Below are positions 34,617 through 44,231 of a stretch of DNA of 64,000 nt, piece by piece (within the stretch, counting starts at the first letter, position 1; the number at the start of each line of letters is the position of its first letter). A program made the position numbers and the translations under genes. The notes beneath the pieces are model-generated. The model did not search any database. It was given only the letters and a program-made list of their open reading frames with translations, and had not been told where the DNA came from. Source of the DNA: Nostoc sp. MS1 (lineage in GTDB: Bacteria; Cyanobacteriota; Cyanobacteriia; Cyanobacteriales; Nostocaceae); the NCBI RefSeq assembly GCF_019976755.1, contig NZ_AP023441.1, positions 1,116,001-1,180,000 of the forward strand, written 5' to 3'.

Positions 34617-34841
34617 TCAGGCAGATGCTAAACTAATATTTTCAGCAGCTACTAGCGCGATCGCATATTGTAAGCAAGCACGAATATCAGCAATTTGCAA
34701 GTCTGGATAGTAGTCTCGGATTATTTCATCAAAGGTAAGCCCTTCATTCAGCAATTCTAAAACACTTTGTACAGTAATACGTGTACCAGCTATGCAAGGT
34801 TTACCAAAGTGGATTTGAGAGTTAACTATAATTCTTTCCAT
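34617..34841 (-). CDS. DUF433-family putative antitoxin, 74 aa
   Basis: RIIVNSQIHFGKPCIAGTRITVQSVLELLNEGLTFDEII is the standard DUF433 start, a winged helix-like DNA-binding fold. DUF433 genes are usually followed by a DUF5615 PIN-like toxin. No such gene is adjacent here, so this is an orphan. Confidence 0.9.
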   Translation of the reverse strand: MERIIVNSQIHFGKPCIAGTRITVQSVLELLNEGLTFDEIIRDYYPDLQIADIRACLQYAIALVAAENISLASA

Positions 34842-34946
34842 AAGCTTTAAAACTTAACTATTCTTTTCACTTTGTATATAAAGAGAAGTCATTAGTATTA
34901 TATGCGATCGCCATCTTAATCATATTGATATTATGGGCGCTATCGC

Positions 34947-35519
34947 CTAAATAATGCCCGCATGTGGAAAGATTTGTTCAGGCGTGATTTCTAAACCTAT
35001 AAATAAAGAATCTGCTAAACTTTCTTTACCACGTTTGGTTTGGGGAATAGCATCTGGGTAAAAAATAGTCACAGTTTTTGCTCTAGAGTCAATAATCCAA
35101 ACTCTCTTAACTTGAGCATTCAGATAATCAGTTGCTTTTTCTAGCATGTCCCCAAAAGTTTGTCCAGGTGAAATAATTTCAATTACTAATTCAGGAGGAA
35201 CAGGACAAGCTTCATCTTGTAACCAATCAGCAGAAAGCATGTTGTAAGAAATATAGACTAAATCCGCTACAGGAACCCAATCTTGTTGATTTCGGGTTAG
35301 TTTAATACCCCATTCAATTACAACTCGCCCCTTTCCTTTCGCCCATGCTGATAATAGTATAAATAATGCACCTGTGATAGAACTATGAAAAAATTTTGGA
35401 GACATTTCAGAATTTTTAAATTTAGGAACAGCCTCTCCGTTAATTAGTTCGTAAATAATATCCCCGTCTGGCAACGCCAAAAAATCTTCTAGGGAGAGTT
35501 GATTTTTTAATTGAGTCAT
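34947..35519 (-). CDS. Uma2-family endonuclease-like protein
   Basis: 190 aa. LSLEDFLALPDGDIIYELINGEAVPK, WVPVADLVYISY with the conserved Asp, and PPELVIEIISPGQTFGDM followed by VKRVWIIDSRAKTVTIF. It is the second family member here, only distantly like the one in the nifD element (16273-16833). Role unknown. The 420-bp flanks (35520-35658) have no gene. Confidence 0.9.
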   Translation of the reverse strand: MTQLKNQLSLEDFLALPDGDIIYELINGEAVPKFKNSEMSPKFFHSSITGALFILLSAWAKGKGRVVIEWGIKLTRNQQDWVPVADLVYISYNMLSADWLQDEACPVPPELVIEIISPGQTFGDMLEKATDYLNAQVKRVWIIDSRAKTVTIFYPDAIPQTKRGKESLADSLFIGLEITPEQIFPHAGII

Positions 35520-35658
35520 GGTTAATTCTGGCTGATAATGACTCTATGTGATGGAGTTTTCTATATTAACATATACTCATATCTAAGTATATTTAACTCC
35601 CTAGCTTCTCAAAGAAGTCAGGGAGCTTCATAATCAAAGGTAAAACCCTCTGAGATAA

Positions 35659-36126
35659 TTAGAACTGTACATTATATTTATCTGCTAGTTCAGAAAGCTT
35701 TTCATACTGTTGAAGACCAGCTTCCACGATTAACTTTTTGGCTTCTTCTGGTGTATTACCATTTTCAGGAATTAAATACTTAACGTAAAGTGCAACAAAA
35801 TCTACCATAACTGCGGAACCTATCAAGTTATGACTATCAGCTTCTTGTCCCGCCATTGCTGATACTAATCCTGCCTTGATGGGGTCTGCTTTTACTTTCA
35901 TGAACTGGTCAATAATTTGCCAGATATATTCATTAGGAATTAATTTCTCTAACTTAGTCCTATCTGGTACAAACTCTATACCTGCGGCTCTTGATTGCTC
36001 TACAACACACCATTCTGTAAATTCTTGCAATGCTTCTTCGGGAAGTTTGGGGAGATATTTATGTAGTTCTAAATCAGACACAGGCTTACCTATATTTCTC
36101 AGTTTTGTTGAAGTGCAATAAGGCAA
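35659..36126 (-). CDS. Hypothetical protein, 155 aa
   Basis: Helical and acidic, MPYCTSTKLRNIGKPVSD at the start and GLQQYEKLSELADKYNVQF at the end. No family recognised, no signal sequence or membrane span. Lies alone, divergent from the TpsA gene. Confidence 0.6.
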   Translation of the reverse strand: MPYCTSTKLRNIGKPVSDLELHKYLPKLPEEALQEFTEWCVVEQSRAAGIEFVPDRTKLEKLIPNEYIWQIIDQFMKVKADPIKAGLVSAMAGQEADSHNLIGSAVMVDFVALYVKYLIPENGNTPEEAKKLIVEAGLQQYEKLSELADKYNVQF

Positions 36127-36393
36127 GCCTAACTTAATAGATATACAGGTTTTAGTGTGTTATGCTACGACTTTTAAATCTACCTATTTTGTTGAGCAAG
36201 TCTGTTCGTAAATGTACCGTTACATCTGACGAGATCCACAATTTACAATTGTATTTACCCATTGTGCGATCGCTAACTTAAATAGCCTTCTCTCAAACGG
36301 CTAAAAAAAATATAAATACTCATAAATTAAGTCCTACTTTTTAACGATTAAAAAAGATATTAATTTAATAGTCTTACAAAAAAGGATAACTCT

Positions 36394-38799
36394 TTGATTA
36401 GAACTGCATTATCTATATGGAGTTTTAGTATTTTATTTTGGCTATTCAATCTTAACCCTACAAAAGCCGATATTATTCCAGACAATACGCTCCCCACTAA
36501 CTCAACCGTTAGAACTGTAGGGAATAGAAGAGTGATTGAGGGGGGTACTCAAAGAGGAGGAAATTTATTTCATAGTTTTCAGGAATTTTCTTTTTCCGCC
36601 TTAACTAGCAATACTACGGGCGATACTGCTATTTTTAACCATAATCTAGCAGTGCAGAATATTATTACCAGAGTAACAGGCGGCTCACCCTCTTATATTG
36701 ATGGCCTGATTACAACGATTAGGGGAAGCCGAGCAAATCTGTTTTTTATTAATCCTCATGGAATAATTTTAGGAACTAATGCTAGTTTAAATATTGGTGG
36801 TTCTTTTATAGCCACTACAGCTAATAGTCTCAAGTTTGTTGATGGAACAGAATTTAGTGCGACTACCGCCAATAATACACCTTTATTAACTGTAAGTGTT
36901 CCTTTAGGGCTACAATTTGGTATTAACCCTGGAAAAATCGAACAACCAATTTCTATTGATTTACCTTTGGATTTGCAAGTTCCAAATGGCAAAACTTTAG
37001 CACTAATTGGCGGTGATTTATCACTGCAAAGTAGTATTTTACAAGCAGCAGGAGGCAGAATTGAGTTAGGTAGTGTAGCTAGAGATGGTTTTGTTAGTAT
37101 CAGCGAAATCGATAAAGGTTATACTTTAGACTACTCAGGCGTAAAATACTTTGGAGATATCGAAATCGCTGCGGGAACTTTGATTAATACCGATAATCTA
37201 CAAAGACAAGATAGAAGTGGTAGTATTCAAATTCAAGGAAGAAATATTACTATTGATGATTCGCTAATTTTTGCAATTAACTTTGGTGGACAGTCAGGCG
37301 ATCGCCTAATAATTTCTGCCGCAGAATCGCTAAAATTAAATAGTGAATCTCAGATATTTACTGTGGCTCAAAATGAAGGTAAAGCCGGAGATATTTGGAT
37401 TAAAGCCGGAAACTCTATAGAACTAGGAGAAACTGCATTTATTACTTCACAAGTCTGTTCATTAGGTGGAGATTGTCAAAATGTTATAGGTAATGGTGGT
37501 AATATTATTCTGGAAACTGGACGGCTTTTACTAACAGATGGTGCAGGTATAGAAGTTTCTACATTTGGGGCAGGAAATACAGGAAATATCCTAATAAAAG
37601 CTACAGATTCCATCCATTTATTAGGAGAAAGTTTTGATGGTGATATTGCTAGTGGAATTGTTGCTCAAGTTACTAATGACGCTACGAACAATGCAGGTAA
37701 TACCGGAACAATATCTTTAGAAACTAAACGATTGGAGATTCAAGGTGGCGCACAAATATTTAATGGGACTAGATATGGCGCACAAGGGGGCAATGTAAAT
37801 ATTAATGCCTCAGAAAGTATTCATGTAAGTGGTGCTTCTCAATTCGCTACAGCCTCACCTTTAGATATTTTTCGTAGTGGCATTTTTGTTAATACTCAAC
37901 CAGGAACTACTAATAGTATCAATACACTAAATGTTGATACTAAATTATTAACTGTAGAAAATGGGGCAATAATTACAGCAGATAACTTAAATATTAGCGG
38001 CGATCGCCTAATTATTCAAAACGATGCAAAAGTTGCTGTCACCGGAGAGTCGGGTAACTTGGTAATTAACGCGCGATCGCTTAAACTTGATAATCAAGGT
38101 CAACTAATTACTCAAACCTACTCCGGTAATGGTGGTAACATCACCCTCAATCTCAAAGACACATTACAACTAAACCGCAATAGTCGAATTTCTACTTTTG
38201 TCGGTGGCAATGGTGGCAATATTGAAATTAACAGTCCTTTTATTGTTGCGACTCCTAACAAAAATAGCGATATCACCGCCAATGCTTTTACAGGCGTGGG
38301 GGGTAAAGTGAGAATTAATGCTAAAAGTGTATTGGGTTTTGTTGTCCGTAATCGAGCAGAACTAGAACAAATTCTCAACACTACTGATCCAAAAGAGCTT
38401 GACTCAGCACGCTTACCAAGCAACGATATCATTACTCTCTCACAGACCAACCCATCTTTAAAAGGAGTAATCACCTTTAACCCACCTGAAGTAAATTCAA
38501 GCCAAAGATTTGCCTTACTCCCCACCAACTCACTTAATACATCCAAGCAAATTACTCAAAATTGTAGTTCCGATAGTAGCCAAAAACCTATTCCTACTCC
38601 CCACCACTCTCATCATTTGTTACAAATAAGTAATTTTTCTGCTACTACTGTTGTGGAAAACGCTGATTCTCCTAAAATTGTGGAAGCACAGGGATGGATA
38701 ATTGATAAAAATGGCAATATTACTTTAGTTGCTCAACCTCCTACTACGATTTATCAGCCTCCCTGGTATTCTTCCACCATCTGCCATGTTCATGAATAA
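36394..38799 (+). CDS. TpsA-type filamentous haemagglutinin-like secreted protein
   Basis: 801 aa. A signal peptide is at the start (TALSIWSFSILFWLFNLNPTKA), followed by the two-partner secretion domain (about 25-170; NGDTAIF-type NHNLAVQNIITRVTGG, and ANLFFINPHGIILG, the NPxGI hallmark). The rest is repetitive beta-helix (GNGGNI, GNTGNI units). It should be exported by a TpsB outer-membrane pore, which is not in the window. TTG start; no better ATG precedes the signal peptide. Its stop overlaps the next gene's start region, so it is coupled to a CHAT protease. Confidence 0.9.
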   Translation: MIRTALSIWSFSILFWLFNLNPTKADIIPDNTLPTNSTVRTVGNRRVIEGGTQRGGNLFHSFQEFSFSALTSNTTGDTAIFNHNLAVQNIITRVTGGSPSYIDGLITTIRGSRANLFFINPHGIILGTNASLNIGGSFIATTANSLKFVDGTEFSATTANNTPLLTVSVPLGLQFGINPGKIEQPISIDLPLDLQVPNGKTLALIGGDLSLQSSILQAAGGRIELGSVARDGFVSISEIDKGYTLDYSGVKYFGDIEIAAGTLINTDNLQRQDRSGSIQIQGRNITIDDSLIFAINFGGQSGDRLIISAAESLKLNSESQIFTVAQNEGKAGDIWIKAGNSIELGETAFITSQVCSLGGDCQNVIGNGGNIILETGRLLLTDGAGIEVSTFGAGNTGNILIKATDSIHLLGESFDGDIASGIVAQVTNDATNNAGNTGTISLETKRLEIQGGAQIFNGTRYGAQGGNVNINASESIHVSGASQFATASPLDIFRSGIFVNTQPGTTNSINTLNVDTKLLTVENGAIITADNLNISGDRLIIQNDAKVAVTGESGNLVINARSLKLDNQGQLITQTYSGNGGNITLNLKDTLQLNRNSRISTFVGGNGGNIEINSPFIVATPNKNSDITANAFTGVGGKVRINAKSVLGFVVRNRAELEQILNTTDPKELDSARLPSNDIITLSQTNPSLKGVITFNPPEVNSSQRFALLPTNSLNTSKQITQNCSSDSSQKPIPTPHHSHHLLQISNFSATTVVENADSPKIVEAQGWIIDKNGNITLVAQPPTTIYQPPWYSSTICHVHE

Positions 38800-41440
38800 A
38801 ACTGCTAGGGACTGTTATCGTGATGTTATTAACAAAATGCCAAAGATAAAAAGTAAATTGGTCAAATTTTTACGTTTATCTTTGTGTTTTCTGTTGGCTT
38901 TGCTTTGCACAATTAATGTACCTGTGCTGGCTAAAGTTGCAACTTCAAATACACAAGTTACCTCCGCAGTCTCCTTAGTAGAACAGGGTAAAAGCTTGTA
39001 TGATGCAGGCAGATTTGCCGAAGCAGTGCAGATATTACAGCAAGCGGTGCAAGAATATAGGCAAAATGGTGATAACCTGAGACTGGCTGCAACTTTGAGT
39101 AATTTGTCCTTAGCCTACCAGCAACTAGGCGCATGGAATCAAGCACAGCAAGCAATTACAGACAGTCTTAATTTACTTACAGGAAAAGAGCAGAACCCGC
39201 AAGTATTAGCCCCAGCTTTAGACATTCAAGGGCGTTTGCAACTGGCAATGGGTAAACCAGAGGCGGCTTTAAGCACTTGGGAACGTGCAGCAGAAATTTA
39301 TCGGCAGACGAAAAATTATCATGGTGAAGTGCGATCGCAAATCAATCAAGCCCAAGCATGGCGCACACAAGGTTTTTATCGTCGGGCTGTGAAAATATTA
39401 CTAGAAGTCGGGCAGAAATTGCAATCACAACCAGACTCATTAGAAAAAGCAGTAGGATTGCGATCGCTCGGTGATGCCTTGATGGTAGCAGGAAATTTAA
39501 CCGACTCCAGGAAAACTTTAGAACAAAGTTTAGCAGTTGCCCAACGCTTACAAATACCCGCACAAATCGCCGCCAGCTTTTTCAGTTTGGGAAATAATGC
39601 ACGCGCTAAACTGCAACTAACTCAAGCCATCAATTACTATCAACAAGCAGTAGCCATATCCCCCTCACCCCTAACAAAAATTCAAGCTCAACTTAACCAC
39701 CTCAGCTTACTTTTAGAAAATCAACAATTAACCCCAGCACAAACTTTAATATCAGCAATTCCAGAGCAAATTAATCAACTCCCTCCCAGCCGTGCTACTA
39801 TCTACGCCCAAATTAACTTTGCTCAAAGTCTCATCAAACTTTTCAATACTGATTACTTGGTGCTGAATAAAAATGTTCCCTCAATACCCAGCACTCAGGA
39901 ATTAGCAAAGTTACTGGCAAAAACTATCCAACAAGCTCGGAGTTTGGGTGATAATCGCTCAGAGGCTTATGCAACATTAAGCTTAGGAAATTTGTATGAA
40001 CAAAGTCAGCAATGGCAAGAAGCCAAAAGCCTGACACAACAAGCATTAGTATTAGCCCAAGGTAGTAATGCACCAGATATTATTTATCGCTTAGAGTGGC
40101 AATTAGGTAGATTGTTGTGGGCAGAAAAAGATATTTCTGGTGCGATCGCCGCTTATGATGCAGCAGTAGAAACCTTAAAATCTTTGCGCAGTGACTTAGT
40201 AGCCGTCAATCAAGATGTGCAGTTTAACTTCCGCGACAGTGTAGAACCAATCTATCGGCAATCAGTAGAATTGCTGTTACAATCCCAACCAGATAAGCTT
40301 GATGAAAAAACCCTCGATAAAGCCCGTCAACGGATTGAAGCCTTACAACTAGCAGAATTAGATAACTTCTTTCGGGAGGCTTGTCTGCAAGGCCAAGCTG
40401 TGCAACTCGATCAAGTAGTAGACCAAGACAACCCCACGGCTGCAATTTTATACCCGATTATTCTGCCGCAACAAATCCAGGTAATCGTCAAAATTCCTAA
40501 CAAACCTTTGCAGTTACACAGCGTTAATATTGAACAACCAGAAGTAGACCAAGTTCTGAGCGAACTGAGAAGAAATCTCGTCAATCCCACAGCTAGTAAA
40601 GCCATCAAAGCACAGGCACAACAGGTTTATAACTGGCTGATTAAACCTATAGAATCAGAACTGGTAGCCAGTGGAGTTAACACTTTAGTATTTGTCCCAG
40701 ATGGGTTGTTACGGAATTTACCACTAGGGGTATTATATGATGGCAAACAATATTTAGTAGAAAAATATGCGATCGCCCTCAGCGTCGGTTTGCAACTCCT
40801 CGACCCCAAACCCCTACAACGAGGACAACTCAGAGCCTTAACAGCCGGGTTAACTCAACCCCCACCAAACTTTCCCAACTTTTCCCCCTTACCCGCCATC
40901 AAGGCAGAAGTAGACTTAATTGCTAGTGCTGGAGTTGCTATTACCAGCTTATTAGACAAACAATTCACCCGCGAAGCCCTAGAAAAAGAGGTGAATAACG
41001 TCTCATTTAACGTAGTGCATTTAGCAACCCACGGTCAATTTAGTTCCCGTGCCGAAAATACCTTCATTTTGGCAGCCGACGGGCCAATCAACGTCATCCA
41101 ATTCGACACACTACTCCGTGGTAGAGAGCAAATTAGACCCCGTGCAGTCGAACTATTAGTCTTAAGCGCTTGCCAAACCGCAGCCGGAGATAACCGCGCC
41201 GCCCTTGGTTTAGCAGGAGCAGCCGTCCGCGCTGGCGCACGTAGTACAGTCGCGTCCCTATGGCAAATTGATGATGAATCAACAGCTTTACTAGTCGGGG
41301 AATTTTATAAAGAACTCAAAGGTAGTAACATTTCCAAAGCCGAAGCTCTGCGCCGCGCCCAGCTAAAGTTATTAAACCATCCCAACTACAACGCCCCTAG
41401 TTATTGGTCAGCCTATGTCATGATTGGAAATTGGTTGTAA
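38792..41440 (+). CDS. Exported TPR-CHAT protease
   Basis: 882 aa from ATG at 38792, 8 bp before the end of the TpsA gene; an internal ATG at 38837 would give a shorter leader before the hydrophobic segment FLRLSLCFLLALLCTINVPV. TPR repeats span about 60-500 (AEAVQILQQAVQEYRQNGD and similar). The C-terminal CHAT domain (about 600-880) has the catalytic His in VVHLATHGQFSS and Cys in LLVLSACQTAAG, so it is a complete caspase-like protease. TpsA plus CHAT pairs occur widely in cyanobacteria. Substrate unknown; the TpsA protein is a natural candidate. Confidence 0.9.
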   Translation: MNKTARDCYRDVINKMPKIKSKLVKFLRLSLCFLLALLCTINVPVLAKVATSNTQVTSAVSLVEQGKSLYDAGRFAEAVQILQQAVQEYRQNGDNLRLAATLSNLSLAYQQLGAWNQAQQAITDSLNLLTGKEQNPQVLAPALDIQGRLQLAMGKPEAALSTWERAAEIYRQTKNYHGEVRSQINQAQAWRTQGFYRRAVKILLEVGQKLQSQPDSLEKAVGLRSLGDALMVAGNLTDSRKTLEQSLAVAQRLQIPAQIAASFFSLGNNARAKLQLTQAINYYQQAVAISPSPLTKIQAQLNHLSLLLENQQLTPAQTLISAIPEQINQLPPSRATIYAQINFAQSLIKLFNTDYLVLNKNVPSIPSTQELAKLLAKTIQQARSLGDNRSEAYATLSLGNLYEQSQQWQEAKSLTQQALVLAQGSNAPDIIYRLEWQLGRLLWAEKDISGAIAAYDAAVETLKSLRSDLVAVNQDVQFNFRDSVEPIYRQSVELLLQSQPDKLDEKTLDKARQRIEALQLAELDNFFREACLQGQAVQLDQVVDQDNPTAAILYPIILPQQIQVIVKIPNKPLQLHSVNIEQPEVDQVLSELRRNLVNPTASKAIKAQAQQVYNWLIKPIESELVASGVNTLVFVPDGLLRNLPLGVLYDGKQYLVEKYAIALSVGLQLLDPKPLQRGQLRALTAGLTQPPPNFPNFSPLPAIKAEVDLIASAGVAITSLLDKQFTREALEKEVNNVSFNVVHLATHGQFSSRAENTFILAADGPINVIQFDTLLRGREQIRPRAVELLVLSACQTAAGDNRAALGLAGAAVRAGARSTVASLWQIDDESTALLVGEFYKELKGSNISKAEALRRAQLKLLNHPNYNAPSYWSAYVMIGNWL

Positions 41441-41466
41441 TTTAGTTATGGGTCAACAGTACGCTT

Positions 41467-42708
41467 ATGTTTAAGACACAACCAGTAGCTATTGATTTGT
41501 TTGCTGGGGCTGGCGGCTTTAGCTTAGGTTTTGAGATGGCAGGTTTTAATGTTCCTCTGTCAGTTGAGATTGATGTTTGGGCTTGTGATACACTGCGCTA
41601 TAATCACCCAAAAATGACGGTTATTCAACAAGACATATGTGAATTTAACTGTGCAAGTAGTATTGAAGATATATGCAGTTTTCAACCAGATGTCATTATT
41701 GGTGGGCCTCCCTGTCAAGGTTTTAGCATTGCTGGCCCAGCCAAAAAAGATCCTAAAGATCCTAGAAATAGTCTATTCCTTAATTTTGCTCAGTGGATAG
41801 ATGCTCTTGCGCCTAAAGCATTCGTTATAGAGAATGTTAAAGGTTTACTTTCACGCAAAAATACAGAAGGCATAAAGGTAATAGATATTATTAGAAAGAC
41901 CTTTGAAAATATTGGTTATTTTGTAGAAATATGGGTGCTGAATGCTGCTGAATATGGCGTACCACAAATTAGGGAGCGTATCTTTATTGTAGGAAATAGA
42001 GCAGGAAGACAGTTAGGCATTCCTCCAAAAACACATTCATTAAATTTATTAGATGTTTCTTGCTCTCAACTATCAGTATTTGAAACTAAGGGTCTACTTT
42101 GTCCTCTTAGTTTGTGGGATGCAGTATCAGATTTACCACTATTAAATGCTTGTGAAGGTAAAGAAGAACAACCTTATGTCTTAGAACCTCAGAATAACTA
42201 TCAAAGATGGAGTAGAAATGACAGCGCAATTCTTTATAACCATGTGGCAATGGAGCATTCTAGTAGGCTTGTAGAACGTTTTAAACATATAAAATGGGGT
42301 GAGTCAAGTTCAGATGCACCAAAGGAACATAGAGCTAGACGACGTAGTGGTAATGGGGAATTATCCGAGAAGAGTTACGATCAAAACAACCGCCGCTTAA
42401 ATCCTTATAGACCATCACACACGATAGCAGCGTCATTTTATGCTAATTTTATTCATCCTTTTCAGCATCGTAATTTGACAGCGCGTGAGGGCGCACGCAT
42501 CCAATCCTTTCCTGACACTTATCGTTTTTTAGGAAAAAAAACAGTTGTATCTCATAAGTTATTACATCGAGAGAAGAGATTTGACGAAAAATTCCTTTGT
42601 CAGTACAATCAAATCGGCAACGCCGTACCGCCTCTTCTTGCTAAGGCCATTGCATTGCATATTCAAGAAAAATTAGAACTATGTCCCCAATTAGTAGAAA
42701 CCCTTTAG
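41467..42708 (+). CDS. C5-cytosine DNA methyltransferase
   Basis: 413 aa. Motif I DLFAGAGGFSLGFEMAGF, motif IV GGPPCQGFSIAG with the catalytic Cys, ENVKG (motif VI), QIRERIFIVG (VIII) and the C-terminal NQIGNAVPP (X). Complete set in the usual order. It overlaps the endonuclease gene by 28 bp. It should protect host DNA at the site cut by that enzyme. Confidence 0.97.
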   Translation: MFKTQPVAIDLFAGAGGFSLGFEMAGFNVPLSVEIDVWACDTLRYNHPKMTVIQQDICEFNCASSIEDICSFQPDVIIGGPPCQGFSIAGPAKKDPKDPRNSLFLNFAQWIDALAPKAFVIENVKGLLSRKNTEGIKVIDIIRKTFENIGYFVEIWVLNAAEYGVPQIRERIFIVGNRAGRQLGIPPKTHSLNLLDVSCSQLSVFETKGLLCPLSLWDAVSDLPLLNACEGKEEQPYVLEPQNNYQRWSRNDSAILYNHVAMEHSSRLVERFKHIKWGESSSDAPKEHRARRRSGNGELSEKSYDQNNRRLNPYRPSHTIAASFYANFIHPFQHRNLTAREGARIQSFPDTYRFLGKKTVVSHKLLHREKRFDEKFLCQYNQIGNAVPPLLAKAIALHIQEKLELCPQLVETL

Positions 42709-43658
42709 TGCATGGCTCTAATCTTGAGCAGAAGGAAAAGCACCGCACAAAATATAGAGACGCTGAAAGTAAGAACTATCTTATTGAGATTCGACGTGAA
42801 TATGATAAGTGGCACGCAGCAAATATTGAATTGTTTGGGCCAACATCAAATTCTACAGATCAAGATAATACCATTATTACTAAAAGAGTAGAACTACTCG
42901 CCACATACAAAAATTTTATAGATCAGCAACAGTATGCTGAGAAGTTTGACTCTAGATCCAATCTTCACTCTAGTGTATTAGAAGAATTTCTTTATTATCT
43001 TTTTAGAGATTTAGCAAAAGATTTTGGAGAGAATGCTCTAATTGGCAAGTCACATACCTTTAAAGATATCTTCTTTGTACCGCCGAACTACTCGGAAATG
43101 CTCAAACGCCCATATGCTCGCATTGAGAGAAAAGATCATGATTTTGTCATTGGAGCAACTGTTCAAGCGTCATTAGAAGCATCAGTTCCTCCAGAACAAG
43201 ATAAAAATCCCGGTGAAGTACTTTCATTATTTAAGGAAGAACCAGAACAATACTCAGAAGTTACAGTTACAGGTAATACCGAAACTCACATTTTCGATAT
43301 TCCAGTTGTAGCAATTGAATGTAAGACTTATCTTGATAAAACTATGCTTGAAGGCTCATCAAGAGCAGCAGAGGATTTAAAAGCGAGGAATCCGAATAGT
43401 TTATATATTGTAGTTATGGAGTGGATTAAGCTGACTAGTGATGTCAATCTCCGCAAGTATAAGGTTGATCAAATTTATGTACTACGTCAGCAGAAAAATA
43501 CTGATAGAGAATTTAGATATGAAGAAAGCTATATCAAAAATCCAATTAATTCAACCGTGATTCAACATTTATTCTATAAAGTACGAAAGCATCTTACAAC
43601 GGACTGGACAGGCGGAATCGAGTACGGCATACAACGTGGATGGTTAATTGATGAGTAG
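42681..43658 (+). CDS. Bpu10I-like restriction endonuclease
   Basis: 325 aa. The block HSSVLEEFLYYLFRDL, followed by FDIPVVAIECKTYLDKTMLEG (E-x-K with an upstream Asp, a PD-(D/E)XK core), matches what I remember of the Bpu10I family (CCTNAGC cutters). Bpu10I works as a heterodimer, but only one subunit gene exists here. Overlap with the methyltransferase makes this a clear type II system. The exact site is inferred only at family level. Confidence 0.8.
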   Translation: MSPISRNPLVHGSNLEQKEKHRTKYRDAESKNYLIEIRREYDKWHAANIELFGPTSNSTDQDNTIITKRVELLATYKNFIDQQQYAEKFDSRSNLHSSVLEEFLYYLFRDLAKDFGENALIGKSHTFKDIFFVPPNYSEMLKRPYARIERKDHDFVIGATVQASLEASVPPEQDKNPGEVLSLFKEEPEQYSEVTVTGNTETHIFDIPVVAIECKTYLDKTMLEGSSRAAEDLKARNPNSLYIVVMEWIKLTSDVNLRKYKVDQIYVLRQQKNTDREFRYEESYIKNPINSTVIQHLFYKVRKHLTTDWTGGIEYGIQRGWLIDE

Positions 43659-43679
43659 AGATAGCTTTGAAGTATAAGC

Positions 43680-44036
43680 TTGGCTAGAGAGTTAATAGCT
43701 AGAACACGGCAGGAAATTAACACTCTAACCCAACAAAAACAGCTATTAGAATTGATAGAGACTATCTTGCTGTACAAATTCCCATCTATGAGTCGAGAGG
43801 AGATTGAAAGTATGTTTAGTTTAAGCGATTTGAAGCAGACGAAAGTTTATCAAGAAGCTAAACAGGAAGGTAAACAGGAAGGGATACAGCAAGGTGTGCG
43901 TCAAGAAAAGTTGAGGTTAATACCTTTGCTGGTGAAATTAGGGCTGAGTGTAGAGCAAACAGCACAAGAATTAAATTTGCAGTTAGAGGAAGTGCAGCAA
44001 GAATTACACAAACAATCCTTAAATCAAGGTCAGTAA
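43680..44036 (+). pseudogene. C-terminal fragment of a Rpn/DUF2887-type protein
   Basis: About 118 codons starting at a TTG, with ARELIARTRQEINTLTQQKQLLELIETILLYKFP and a EAKQEGKQEGIQQG repeat. This is the C-terminal half of transposase-like PD-(D/E)XK proteins that are abundant in cyanobacteria. The nuclease domain upstream is missing, so it is most likely a decayed copy, lying right behind the restriction gene. Confidence 0.7.
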
Positions 44037-44231
44037 AGTTATGCTATGTTAAACGAACGCTAACAAGTTTAGGCGAAATATTTTACACATAGCCATCAGG
44101 TTTAAGCTGTAAATACAACTGTGGCGATCGCCAGTTCGGAAAATTTGGCGGAAATTTCTCAATTTTGTGGCATAAATTTAATCAATGCGGGCGATATGTA
44201 CATAGCAGCATTGATTAACTTGGGATTCACT

